From Triglochin maritima (Eukaryota; Streptophyta; Magnoliopsida; Alismatales; Juncaginaceae): a stretch of 64,000 bases of DNA. The stretch spans positions 28,501,621 to 28,565,620 of the forward strand of contig OY821784.1 of assembly GCA_963682175.1 (NCBI GenBank), written 5' to 3'. Each line of letters begins with the position of its first letter. Position 1 is the stretch's first letter. Both the position numbers and the translations under genes were made by a program. Below are positions 44,046-55,925 of the stretch, piece after piece. A model generated the notes under the pieces. That model made no database searches and was not told the DNA's origin. It saw only the letters and a list, made by a program, of their open reading frames with translations.

Positions 44046-44431
44046 TTAAGGTAGAAGTGTTTTTTGTAAACCACCATGTCAACATTTTTTGGGGAACTAA
44101 ACAAATGACACACTTAGTGGGAGTTGCAAGGTAGAAGTGTTTTGTGTAAACCACCTTATAACATGATAACTGGAAATTTATTGTTTATTTCTTGCTGATT
44201 TGCCCTGATTTATATATATATAGGTCGTTAAATCGTGATGGAACGTGATGTATAAATTAGTAAATGACTTATTTGACTATTCCATTGAGGATTTGATTGA
44301 ATGCCTTTTGTTTTCTTTTGTCTAAGTGCAGAAGTTATTAAGTTATTTTATTATTTTTATGTTGTTGCTACTCAAATAATTTTATGCTAGAACTTATTTG
44401 TCGCTATATTTATGTCTTAGATTTTTTTCAT

Positions 44432-46234
44432 GGCTGCTTCCAAGACCATTGCCGCTGATCTCACTTGAGGAGAGAAACTCAATGAGAGAAATTACGATCT
44501 GTGGCATCGTAAGATTGAGTATATCCTAGAAGATCAGGACATATTGGAGAACATAACCCAAACCACGACCTCACCTGAAGGAGGCAACACTGCGCAACAT
44601 CGCAAAAATATGGATGTCTATAATTCCTAGAAAAAGCACCATATTGCTCGCATTACAATTCTGATTTCGATGTGAGATGATCTATTGCTACATTTCAAAA
44701 AGTGTTTGCAATGACCTTGTGGAAAGTTGTCAAGTTTCAATATGGAGTGACCTCCATCACAAGGGCCCGCTAGCTTTGGCTTACTTTTGATGGGTATAAA
44801 ATACATCAAGGTCACACTATGAGGCAACATATTACCACGTTGTCAAACATTATAAGCGAGCTGAGTGTTGCTGGTCATGCTAAGACCGATGAGGAGCAAG
44901 TGTCTGCTCTTATCAGATCATTGCCTTCGAAGAATTGGGAGCACATGAAGGTCCATCTGACTCACGCTGATGACATTAGGACATTTGACCAGGTTGCCAA
45001 GCACCTTGAGCTAGAGAAGGACCACATGTTGGTGGAAACTCCTCAAGGTCAAGTGTTTGCTCCTGAAGTTAGCGCTCCTCAAAGGAGTGCAGGCTTTAAG
45101 CACAAAAGAGAGAAAACTCAAAATTTTGGAGGAAAGAAAGGTGGAAATGGAAACAAATCAAAAGAAAGCGGAAAAGAAATGACCTCGAGGATCCAGAGGC
45201 GGGAAAGACAAGTCAAATATGACTTTCTTTAACTACCTTAAAGTTGGACATTTTGCTCGTGAATGCACTGAGAAAAAGGTGATTACTATGTGTAATTCTT
45301 CGAGTTGTTACGTAACTAGTTATGTGATGCTTACTGAACATTCTCCCTTGTGGATTGTGTATTCAAGTGCAATGGACCACGTAATAAAAGATCGTTCTAC
45401 CTTCGTGGGATATCTTCGTGTTCCAAATGGGAGGCGAATAAGTATGGAAAACAACTCTAGCATTAAAGTTGTTGGGATTGGAACATGCAAAGTGACTTTG
45501 CGAAGTGGCCAAATCCTATTACTTCACGATGTGTTGTGTGTGCCAACTATACAACGAAATGTTGTTATGTTATTATTTTAATGAGACATGGTTTTGAAGT
45601 TGCTTTTGAAAACAATGATGTGGGGTTATACCTTGGCGGTATTTTTTATGGTCGCGCTTATCTCTCGGACAATTTTATTGTGTTTTATACAATTTATGAT
45701 TTAGTGATCATAATAGTAGTAGTTTTATGTGCCAAGATTCCAAGAATATTGATTCAGTTATATGGCATGCTAGACTGGGACACATTGGTGTGGACCGGAT
45801 GAATAGGTTGGCAAAGGAGGAGGTATTACGTGAATGCTCTAAATTTGAGTTGTCAACTTATGAATCCTGTTTAGCAGGAAAAGCAACTAGAAAACCATTC
45901 GGAAAAGCTATTAGAGCTACTTGTCCTTTAGAAATAATTAACTTAGATATATGTGCCCCTTTGAATGTGCGCACTAGACATGGACAAAATTATTTCATCA
46001 CATTTATTGATGACCTTACTATATACGATCATATTTATCTTATTTCTCACAAATTAGTAGCTCTAGAATGTTTTAAAAAATTCATGAGTTTGGTTGAGAA
46101 TCAATTGAGTAATAAGATCAAAACTCTCAGAACGGATAGAGGTCGAGAGTATCTCTCCAATACATTTAGAGTGTTATGTGATGAAAGGGGGATATCTAGA
46201 CAACTCATTATACCTTATACACCTCAACAAAACT
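44432..46234 (+). pseudogene. Copia gag, protease and integrase remnant
   Basis: Gag starts MAASKTIAADL, then a stop, then GEKLNERNYDLWHRKIEYIL, the copia gag opening. A later open piece (44819-45232) holds the rest of gag. The zinc knuckle (NYLKVGHFAREC) has lost its first two cysteines. The protease motif reads WIVYSSAMDH where family members have an Asp-Ser-Gly active site, so it is dead. The integrase zinc region VIWHARLGHIG is followed by LDICAPL, TDRGREYLSN and YTPQQN (45727-46230). The sequence is then cut by the Athila-type LTR at 46235. Frameshifts separate the three blocks. Confidence 0.8.
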
Positions 46235-49200
46235 TGATTGATCATTTTAATAACCGCAAGTGCACGACGTTGGTGAAGATGTGACAAATACGGGTCGAAC
46301 CTTAAGGAGTTGTAAGTGTTGTTGTTCCAACCATACTCGAGTGGGAAATGAGAGGAGAATGAGTGGATTATGCTAACTAACTACACTAAACTATGAATGA
46401 ATTAACAATTAACCTAAACCCCAATGAAGTGGAGTTGTGTAGGTATGTGTGTGAGTGATTGGGTCTTTATTACATGAGGCACAAGTGTGTAAAGTATGTG
46501 AAATCAATTAGAAACTAGTGTGGAGTCTAATTAACATCAACTACATTTACATGAATACATGACTAATATAGCTAGACATGAAGGTAAGATGAACTGTGAG
46601 TTCTCAAGCATGAACTAAGTACATAGTGTGGACATTAGAACATCAATTAAACCCTTCATACAACTTAATCCATTCATGCATTCTCTACTAATCAAGAATC
46701 CATACATAACAAGTCATTTCTGTAAAATCATTACAAGCAACAAGATAAACTCTAAAGCTAGCATGAGATAAGTACATAGTGAGGACATTATCCCATCTAA
46801 TACAAGTTTAAGCATGCTACAAGTATAGATCTATGATGTGTTCATTTTAAATACCACAAGTGCACGACATCGGTGAAGACGTGGCAAATACGGGTCGATC
46901 CACAAGGAGGTGTGTCGACTCTGGTTCGTTCGAAGGCAAGTGGAAAAAAGAGGGGAGAAATAATTGATTAAACTAAACTACGCTAAAATACCACAAAACA
47001 AACAAAGAAGATGAAAGCACAAGACGAAATAAAACTAAACTAAGTGACTAATAGAAGCAAGCTGGAAATCTGGAATGGAAACTCCTAAGGGGTGGAGTGT
47101 GTGCACATATGAAGTGAAATAAGTGATGAATGACGCATGTAAGCATGTATATGTGTGTGTGTCAAGTGTGTGTCTTAAATCATAGGAAGTGTCTACAGAT
47201 GTGGCAAAACCTATTAATTCATTCACACAACGTATTGACAGTCACTACTTGATTAGCATAAGACTAGGCTCAACATGAGAAGTGTCTAAAGATATGATAA
47301 GACTCATAAAAAACCATGAACTCATGTGAAGAACAAAGCTAAGCATGAGAGGTTTCTAAATCTTATGACACAACCCATCAAAACAAAGTTTCTTCAATCA
47401 ATCAAGCAAGCAAACACAAATACAAACACATAACTAACATGTAGCACATTCAATAGGAAATTTCAATCAATAAACATGAGGAAACTAAACATGGTAAGTG
47501 TCTAAATCTTATGGCAAAACCCATCATAAATCTCCCAACATCTAGATGATTAAAACACCCCCGATGAACATAGAAACATGCAAGTCTACACAATAAAAAA
47601 TTCATCAAACATCTAAACTTCACAACATATATGTACATCATCTCCACCCCCAAAGGGGGATGGAACTACTCACTACTCATTAAGAAAAGAAGACAAAACA
47701 AAATTAAACTAAGCATGCAAGAATTAAAAGAGAAGACAACATTAAAAAAAACTATGAAAAAATATTTTATTTACTTGACTTACATTACAAGTAGCATTCT
47801 TCTCCACTTGAGTTTTGCTCCAAGGCTTACTCTAAGTAGAGAGAATGCCACAAAGCAATGGTTAGATTACAAGGGAGAAGGAAGAGCTCTATTTACACTA
47901 ATAGAAAAAGGTAATCGGGGACAAACCCCCGATATGGAACTAATGAAACATTCCCATAATAGACATAAACACATAACCCATATCCGGGCGAAACTGGGTC
48001 GGATTCTAAGAAAAACAGACCACTAATTGATGGTCTTGGACCGCCAATTTGCGGTCACTTTTTTCTGGATCCGACCCATTTTCGGATATATTCTTTAATT
48101 CTTTAATGCTTCACATGGGGAGCGCTCAGATCGGTTATTGGAGTTTAGGCCCGGATCTAATTGCCAAAAAACTCCTCATGATGGTGTGGAGTTTCTTGAT
48201 TTACTCAATGGTCATTTTTGTTTACATCCAGGTCCTTCCCTTTTGTTTCTCAGTCCATAAGTCTTGGAATTCAGTCATTTTCCTTGGTTTTAGGTCCTTT
48301 TTGAGTCTCTTCTTCTCAAACCTGTTTATTCCTGAAAATTAAACATAAGACTTGTTACGTAGCATTGCTTAGGCTAAAAATGAAGGATATAAGATACAAA
48401 TATATGCATGATATAATGTCAATCAATCTACATTACAAGAAACAAGATAAACTCTAAAGCTAGCACGAGACAAGTACCTAGTGTGGATATTATCTCATCT
48501 AATACAAGTTTAAGCATATAACAAGTATAGATCTACATTAAGCACATGAAATGACACAAATAAAAAAACCCACCATTATCACGTAATCAACATCCACCCA
48601 AAATAGGGTGGATCTACTCTCTACTCTTTTTTTCATTAAGCTAACTACTTATGCTAAGATTTAAGGAAACAAAACATGCAAGACTGAAGGAAACAATATC
48701 TAACTAAAAAGAAAATATTTTATTTACATGACTCACATTACAATGTGGCATCTTCTCCATCTTGACTTTTCCTTCAAAGGCTTACTCCAAGTAGAGAGAA
48801 TGACCACCAAGTAATGAGTATGATACAAAGAAGGAAGAAGAGTTCTATTTATAGACATGAAAAAGGCAATTGGGAACAATCCCCCGGCGTGGGACTAATG
48901 AAACATTCCTAGAATAGACATAAACACATAACCTATATCCGTGCAAAATCGGGTCGTATTCTGATAAAAAGGAATGCCGGTTGGCGCTCCAAATTGGCTA
49001 GATACGACTCAATTTCGTGCGTCTACTTAAGCTCTTCAATTATGCATGTGGGGTGTGCCCTGGTCCATCATTTGAGTCTACGCCCGAATATAATTGCCAA
49101 AATACTCATGATGGTGTGGAGTTTCTCAGTTTTCTATTTGGCCTCTCCGGGCTTACATCTAGGTCCTTTACTCTTACAGATGGGTCCTTGTGCATGACAG

Positions 49201-49378
49201 AGAGGTCCATTTTGCTTCATTTAAGTCATTTCTTCTGACGTTTCAATCATTTTTCTCTTCCTTTCTCTTCTTTATTACCTAAAACCTGAAATATAACAAC
49301 AAACACTCGTGTAGCACAATATTAGGGTAAAATTAAGGAAATATAGCATGAATATAATTCATGATATGCTACTAATCA
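46235..49378 (-). repeat. Athila/Tat-like 3' LTR with a nested solo LTR
   Basis: On the plus strand it runs from TGATTGATCATTTTAATAA to TGCTACTAATCA. The flank at 49379 reads, on the minus strand, TAAGTGTGGGGATATT just before the LTR start, the polypurine tract of Athila/Tat elements, so this is a 3' LTR. It carries an internal tandem duplication of about 100 bp (46735-46832 and 48432-48532), and another LTR (46834-48425) inserted at the junction of the two units. Without the nested LTR it is about 1550 bp. Confidence 0.75.
46834..48425 (-). mobile_element. Nested solo LTR, Athila/Tat-like
   Basis: 1592 bp, plus-strand edges TGATGTGTTCATTTTAAATA and ATAATGTCAATCA, flanked by perfect ATCTA duplications (46829-46833 and 48426-48430). 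It belongs to the same broad LTR family as its host but to a different subfamily (minus-strand start TGATTGACATT instead of TGATTAGTAGC). Confidence 0.85.
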
Positions 49379-49675
49379 AATATCCCCACACTTACCTTTG
49401 CTAGTCCCGAGAAAAATAAAGAAAAAATAAAAATGAAAGAAAGTAAAAACATAGAAAAATAGGGAAATCCTAACTCACTTTCGTAGGAATCACAATTGCA
49501 CTTAGCATGTGCAACAAGCCGTTAAACCTTCTTGTCGGCAAAGAGGAGTAGTGTCTCTTGAGGGTTTTCAGCGGATATACCCACAAAATCCAAACATTGA
49601 TGCATTATTCAACCTAGCAACATGACTCGCTAGACTTACTTTTCTCGATCATTGGACATGATAATCCTACGGGTC

Positions 49676-49715
<40 letters not shown>

Positions 49716-50133
49716 TGTCAACACACCTAGCCTAATGAATCATTCGTGCATGTTAATTAAGGACTTAAGTGAAAGACATGGGCAACCTTAGCGTCCTCAA
49801 GCGATACAAAGTGTAAAGTTCATTAAGGTTCTTATTTGTATTACCATTTTTTCTTTTTTTATTTCATATTTTTTTACTAGTTGGTGTTTAATTCTACAAA
49901 GGTCAGGTTTCGTTCATCATTGCTTATGATGACTTACACTATCACGTACACCTTCCCCCAAAAATTCACATAGGGCGATCTCTACCACCCGTGTAACGGA
50001 ATTCGGTCCGTGCATCCCAAGTTAGATGACTCGAAAGTACTAGGTACTAGGTTCCCACAGACATAATTTCCGAAGTGATAGGAGTCATGCGAGAAGAGAG
50101 AACTCCCTACTTAATTATTATTTCTTATCTACA
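49379..50133 (-). mobile_element. Internal end of an Athila/Tat-like element
   Basis: Sequence upstream (on the minus strand) of the LTR at 49378. On the plus strand it begins AATATCCCCACACTTACC followed by GCTAGTCCCGAG, the typical 3' internal end of Athila/Tat elements. A TA run lies at 49679-49713. No coding remains. It is cut at 50134 by a SIRE-like LTR. Confidence 0.6.
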
Positions 50134-51647
50134 TGGGAACCAAAATCGTGTGCGTTATGGGTCCACAATTATGGGTAATCCTAATTCTCTACTTGATTAA
50201 GCAATCAAATGCGCAGCGGAATAAACAAACAAAAGTTAGAGAAAGGAATAATGCAAACCACAAGAAGTCGGGGGATTTTTATAGAGGTTCGGCACCCCAC
50301 CCGGGTCCTAGTCCTCTCTTGCAAGCTCCGCTCGGATCACCGAGCTCCGCTCACGACTTCACTAACCACTCCCAGTTCCGGGCCGGGAGAGAACGCCTTT
50401 ACAATCTTCAAAGTCGCGAACAACCCTCGCCGAGCTTGGCTCCTCCTCTCACAATCCGAGAGGAATGCTTCGAGCTTTCACCGAAACCTTTACTCTTCTT
50501 TGACAGCAACAAACTTGAGTGGGACAATCACTCTCTAAACTTGAGCACACTTGAGAAAGATAAGAATTGATCTTAAGTGTGGAAATTGAGGCTTGGAGTG
50601 TTTGGAATGATCTCTCTAATGTAGGAGGCAAATATGTGTGGGAGAGTTGTGTTAAAATGTGTTTTAAAACTCTTTATACAGGCATTAGAGAGAATAGATC
50701 CGTTGGGGTTGATTGGGTGAGTGTTGGTGTAGGATACACAAAACAGAAACTCGCAGGACCCAATTCTGAGTTAATTCGGTCGACCGGATCGAGATGAACG
50801 GTCGACCGTTTGGCAGTTTTGAACATAGTTCGATCGACCGGTTAGGTAACGGTCGACCGCCCAACGCTAAGACTTTGGTACACTTAAGTGATCGGTCGAA
50901 CACCGAATAGGGTTCGGTCGACCGATTTGCACCAGGCACTTTGGGGTTGACAAACAATGATCTATTCGGTCGACCGAGCTAAGGTCTAGCGGTCGATCGA
51001 TTTCGTCCAGGAGATTTGGGTTTGTCAAGAGATGGGTATTCGGTCGACCGAACAAGGTCCTCGGTCGACCGATACATGAAAAAGTATATGGGGTATTTTT
51101 GGTTTAATACGAATACGACCGTTGGGTATATACGACAAAACTAACAGTCGGAAAAATAAGTTCACATGGTCGACCGAAAGTGTATACACGGTCGACCGAA
51201 ACTGGGCAGTGAAAACACAAACAAGATAATTGATCCTCCGGTCGACCGAACGGTCTGTATCGGTCGACCGAAAGTGGGCAGGCAGTTTGGGTTCAGGTTT
51301 AGTGTTTTCCGGTCTAAGTTTGGGTGATCTATTGATGTCCAAATTATGTGAAATTTCGTGTGTGACTTCTATAAGGAACCTAGTGTGTGTTTGAGTTGAT
51401 TTTAGCTCAAGTATGCTCAATTTACACAAGTTCCTAAGACTCAAAGAAAATACAAAATACATGTCTTCAAATGAGCTTGATTACATGTCTTGACTTGATT
51501 TACTTTCTTCCTTGAGTCTTGATCACCTGTAGAGGTTAGCACAAAGCAATATATATGCGATGCAACATGTGTGCTACTCTACATGATCATAATTAAGATT
51601 AGGTTGATTAAATCATCAAAACATAGATTAAGTCCAAAAAGCCAACA
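50134..51647 (-). mobile_element. SIRE-like copia LTR (minus orientation), probably solo
   Basis: About 1514 bp, homologous in reverse to 32507-34051; the right edge reads AAAAAGCCAACA. The left edge is altered (TGGGAACCAAAATCGTG where TGTAGGATCGTG is expected). No internal sequence adjoins it, but the flanks (CTACA and TCATT) do not match. The sequences on either side belong to two different Athila-type pieces, so recombination may have removed the duplication. Confidence 0.75.
50777..51270 (-). repeat. Paired CGGTCGACCG array in the third copia LTR
   Basis: Pairs start at 50777/50799, 50831/50850 and 50893/50915 (offsets 22, 19, 22), with further clean copies to about 51270. Sequence decay is less than in the copy at 38.7-39.1 kb. 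The array is again upstream of the likely TATA on the minus strand (near 50671). Confidence 0.85.
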
Positions 51648-51849
51648 TCATTCAGGTCCTTCAATCTTGCATCTTAGTCCTCGAGTCTCTCAAGTCAGTC
51701 CTTTTCCCTGTTATTGGGTCCATTTATAGTCTCTCCTTCTCAAACCTACTTATTCCTGAAAACTAAACATTAAACTCGTTACATGGCATTGTTTGGGTGA
51801 AAGATAATGGATATAAGACACAAAGATATGCATGAGATGATGTCAATCG
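51648..51849 (-). repeat. Truncated Athila-type LTR start
   Basis: Matches the last 200 bases (plus strand) of the solo LTR ending at 48425: shared TATTCCTGAAAA, GATATAAGA and ATGTCAATC words. It is truncated on the left by the SIRE-like LTR and adjoins gag-containing internal sequence on the right, so it is the start of a 3' LTR. Confidence 0.6.
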
Positions 51850-51954
51850 CCTTTCATTTTCAAGATGTCCAGGAACAACAGTGAGAGGCAAACTCTCACC
51901 AGGTCGTATGAAATTAGGGGTATGAGGGAGTTCTTGCTCCTACAATGGTGAGTC

Positions 51955-53040
51955 CTAAAAAGGCACAACATTAAGATCATATGGCAGAAGGGCCACGGGA
52001 CAGAAAGATAAGGCACAATCCTGTGCCGACTCATAATGAAGTTGGTCCATGCTATTCTCAATTTGAATTGAATCCCTCAATTTGAATTGAATCCCCACCA
52101 AGTGAACGTGAATTGAAACCCCAAGTCCCTCAGACTGACTAGGAGTTTGACTCTGAAAGATTGTGCTTTGAATTTGTGGATGTGGTGGTGGTTCGATATC
52201 GAAAGTTGAATACTCATGTTGACAAGAAAGGTCACCCTCCTCACGTTCACTTAATTGTTGCGACATCTGACTCATTTGCAATATCAGATTTTGTAAGGAA
52301 TTTTTGAATGATTTCTATGAACGTTTGGAGAGTTTGTTTCAAAGAATCAAGTTTGGGGTCAACGGTGAGGCTCAAGTCAGGGTTTTGCGGAATTTGTGGT
52401 TGAGTATTTATGGGCTGAGAATGAGTCCAATTATTGGTCATGGGTGGTGGTTTTTAGGGATGTGGGTATTCGGGAGGAGGATAATGGGGGTGGGTACGAC
52501 ATATAAAAATTTGAATCAGTATTGTCTCCCCATGAATCCATCACTCTTGGGTTGGAAGTGGATGTGTAAAGGTCACATTGAGCATTTTGAGAAAAGGTTT
52601 GCTCATACTCAGGTTGTGGGGGAACATAAGGACATTCCCTGATAACGTGACCAATCAACCTGCAATAGTCACACGGTATGACTACTGGAGCCACCGGTAC
52701 ACTCATATCCTCTGCCGTAGGCATGAAAGAGACTGAAGTTTCTTGTAATGTCTCAGTTTGTTCACCAATATATGATATGACAACCCTACATGATGGTCTA
52801 GCAGTTGGTAACTCTCTCAAATTACCCCAATCTGAAGACTACTCGACCTCACAATTAAGATTGTCCCAACCATGGTAAATGTTAGTCTGAGGCACCCCTG
52901 GATACATGGGTCCGAAATACCAGGAAGAATAGTCCTGGTCCCAACAATGAAATGGATCGTCTCCCATGTAACCATCCATCTCGACACAGTACTCTCGAGT
53001 CGACCACTATCACCACTACGAGGCCAAGTGCGCAAAAAGT
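51955..53040 (-). pseudogene. Gag-like remnant with a zinc knuckle
   Basis: Minus-strand pieces form a Pro/Gln-rich protein. The 52431-52820 piece has CDYCRLIGHVIREC, a CX2CX4HX4C nucleic-acid-binding knuckle, flanked by PVVIP and PPQPEYEQTF. A downstream piece (51955-52281) is Gln/Ser-rich (QMSQQLSEREEGDLS). The upstream part at 52860-53035 reads DDPFHCWDQDYSSW in another frame. Stops and frame changes separate them. The assignment to an Athila-type gag comes from context. Confidence 0.55.
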
Positions 53041-53928
53041 GCTCGACTCGACCCTAAAACGCTTATAGAGAGTGTGAAGGGGAGGAGACTTGAATGTAGA
53101 AGTAGGAGAGAAGAAGATGAATTAGAGAAGAAGGGAAGAATCGCTAGAGATAGCGTGGGTAAAGGTGAGGGTAGAAGCCTAATCTAGCAAACACGACTCA
53201 AACAAGCTTAGGCTGGCTATGAGTTGTTAGACTAGACGACACCTAACCACGACTCTCCACAGTCCCGAATGCCTCACCTCCCTCGGCCGAAGGTCACAAA
53301 ACCGAATGAAAAAGTCAAGACCCGGAGGTCCCAAAAGTCCCAATGCAACTGAGCAAACGATGACATTTAGGCCATGATGTCAAGAATGGGATTGTCTCCT
53401 AAGTGCGCCTGAATCCTAGGAGTCAATATCTACTTGATTTTAGATTAAGGCTTTACTTGAGTGTGGTTTGTGGGGCTAAGGGAGGGGTGATGAAATCCCC
53501 CACCTTATCTTGAATACTATAGGTGGTGCCCTTAAGATCAATTGTTCTTAAACTGGCAAGCAACTCACCAAACAAGCACTCACCTCACTCTTATTCCAAT
53601 GCACCTTACTAACTAATGCATGATTTAACCATGTATGAATGATAGAATGGGTGCACATACCTCACGTCAGCACTCAACAACACAAAAAATAAAGCAAAGA
53701 AAATACAAATACGCACAAGGTCCAGAAATTTTGCTTTGACTTTTAATGTCCAAGTTGTATTAGGAGGGGAGCAAGCAAGGTAAGCTTATTTTTGACATCA
53801 AAACAGAGCATGCATGAGATCAACAGTTGAAGGTATCAACTAGAAATAAGTAGAGAAAGCTACTAGTGAAATAAAAATGAGAAACTCCTCACCAAATCCA
53901 CCACTAACGGATTGTTGAAGGATTCTGG

Positions 53929-54249
53929 TAGGGGTGAGCATCCGGTCCGGACCGGACCGGACCGGATTTTTATCCGGGGTCCGGACCGAAGACCGGACCG
54001 GACCGGATGCTCTTGGATCGAAGACCGGACCGGACAGGACCGAATCGGTCCGGTCCGGTCCGGTCCGGTCAAAAACCGGATTTTTATAAAGAAAAAAACA
54101 AAAAAAAGACCGGTCCGGACCGAACCCAAACTTCCCGGACCGAAACCCGGACCGGACCGGATCGAACCAACATTTTCCGGACCGAACCCGGACCGACCGG
54201 TCCGGTCCGGTCCAAAAACCCGGACCGGACCGGGTTTTGCTCTCCCCTA
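53929..54249. mobile_element. hAT-type MITE built of GGTCCGG repeats
   Basis: 321 bp flanked by a perfect 8-bp duplication GATTCTGG (53921-53928 and 54250-54257). The terminal inverted repeats are TAGGGGTGAGCA and TAGGGGAGAGCA. Inside, CCGGACCGGACC/GGTCCGGTCC words recur in both orientations around a short A-rich centre. Both strands are open by chance, giving Arg/Pro/Gly-rich frames that are not genes. Confidence 0.85.
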
Positions 54250-54386
54250 GATTCTGGTCCCCAAAGTTCACCAACCTACTACTGTAGACTCCCTTGTTGA
54301 CTCGTTCCCCTGTCCAGTAACAAAACTAAAAAAGAAATGTAAGAAAAATGCACGAAAATTATGGAAACAACAATAACTACGACCAA

Positions 54387-54407
54387 CTCCCCGACGATGA
54401 CACCTAA
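54387..54407 (-). other. Primer-binding site, Athila/Tat type
   Basis: On the minus strand it reads TTAGGTGTCATCGTCGGGGA shortly after the LTR end CGACCA. It resembles the TGGCGCCGTTGTCGGGGA-type primer site shared by Athila, Tat and Ogre elements, with several mismatches. Confidence 0.65.
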
Positions 54408-55674
54408 AACTTGGTCGATTCAGTTAATACAGCAAATGCACAACCACGATGAAGCGGTGGCAAGTACGGGTTGAGTCCATAGGGAGGTGTGTCAACTCTG
54501 GTTCTTTAGAAATCAAGTGGAAAATAAAGGGGAGAAGTAGTTTGATTACACTAAACTAAGCTACTCTAAACAAGCAATTAACCAACAAGAAAGATGAAAG
54601 CACGAGAGTAACTGAAACTAAACTAAGGAACTAGCAAAGAAAAATGAAATTCAATAGGAAAAGCCCCCAAGGGGGTGGAGTGTGTACACATGTGATATGG
54701 TGGTGAAGAATGCATTCAATAAGGCACAAGTGTAGGTTGTGTTTTCATGCATAGGAAATACCTAATGGTTGTGACAAAACCTATCATTCCAATCACTAAC
54801 CTAGTTGATTAACATGTGCATAAACAAGTTGGTTATTAAGAACCTAAACAAGCATGGGAACTACCTAATGGTTATGGAAAAACTCATCAAGTTATGTATT
54901 CTCTTTTAAACAAACAAGCATACATTCACATTCATCACATATTGCATAAGATTACATCTATTCTCATTATTTATGACTTGTATAAGCATCATCTCCACCC
55001 CCGAAAAGGGATAAAACTACTCACTACACGTTCGTCTAATAATTGTATTAAGGAATCACAACATTTTAACTAATTATACAAAGATTAAGAAAACAAAACT
55101 AAGCTAAACATGCAAGCATTAAAAGAGACAACATTAGAACAAACTAGAAAAAAATATTTTATTGAGAACTCACATTATAAGTAGCATTCCCCTCCAATTG
55201 AGTTTTACTCCAAGACTTTACTCCAAGTAGAGAGAATGACCACCAAGTAATTGGTTTTTCATAGAGTAGGAAGAAGAGTTATATTTATAGACATGAAAAA
55301 GGAAACTGGGGACAATCCCCCCGTAAGGGACTAATGAAATATTCCCAGAATAGACCTACATAACCCATATCCGTGCCAAACACCAGTTGTCTGTCCAAAT
55401 TGGTCAGATGCCACTCAATTTCGTGCGTCTACTTAAGCTCTTCAATTATGCATGTGGGGTGTTGCCTGGTCAGTCATTTGACTCTGTGGCCGAATCTAAT
55501 TGCCAAAATACTCCTCATGATGGTGTGGAATTTCTCGGTTTGCTATTTGGTCCATCTGGTCTTACGTACAGGTCCTTTCTTCTTGCAGATGGGTCCTAGT
55601 GCATGACGGAGAGGTCCATTTTACTTCATTTAAATCCTATCAGTAGTGCAGAATAGTGAATAGTCATTGCCCAA

Positions 55675-55925
55675 TAGACGTCGGTTGCCCTTATAACCGA
55701 CGTTTATAGGCGTAGACGTTGGCTATTCTTACAGCCGACATCTATGAGGTCCTTTCAACGTCAGTTGTTTGAATACCCATGACAACCAATGTTTATACTC
55801 TGACGTTTATTCCCCATGCCTATAGACGTCGACCTATAGACGTCGGTCAGAGATTAGAGCCAACGTCTATGCCCTGATGTCTATAGACGCTGGGGTATAG
55901 ACGTCAGCTGTAAGCTATGACCGAC
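55675..55925. repeat. Left subterminal repeats of the CACTA element
   Basis: TAGACGTCGG, CCGACGTCTAT and close variants recur at least ten times on both strands with irregular spacing. Such arrays near CACTA ends are known transposase-accessory binding sites. Confidence 0.75.

Larger units (their letters stand above)
41237..44431 (+). other. Copia leader interrupted by a CACTA element
   Basis: Non-coding leader between the primer site and the gag start at 44432, unusually long mainly because a CACTA element occupies 42208 to about 44045. After it, AGGTAGAAGTGTTTT...TGTAAACCACC occurs twice, 81 bp apart (44048 and 44129), a local duplication. No gene is recognised in the rest. Confidence 0.45.
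51850..54411 (-). mobile_element. Athila/Tat-like interior with gag remnant
   Basis: It lies between a truncated 3' LTR (51849) and the LTR at 54412, on the minus strand. It contains a gag-like remnant, a leader and a primer site, but no protease, RT or integrase, so the element was non-autonomous or deleted. A hAT MITE (53929-54249) sits in the leader. 53050-53900 shows no coding I recognise. Confidence 0.6.

Noticed and set aside
49679..49713. TA dinucleotide run (also at about 4293 and 6044)
   Set aside because: Ordinary microsatellites with no further structure.
53840..54300. Open frames on both strands rich in Arg, Pro, Gly and Ser
   Set aside because: They are produced by the GGTCCGG repeats of a hAT MITE with clear ends and target duplication.
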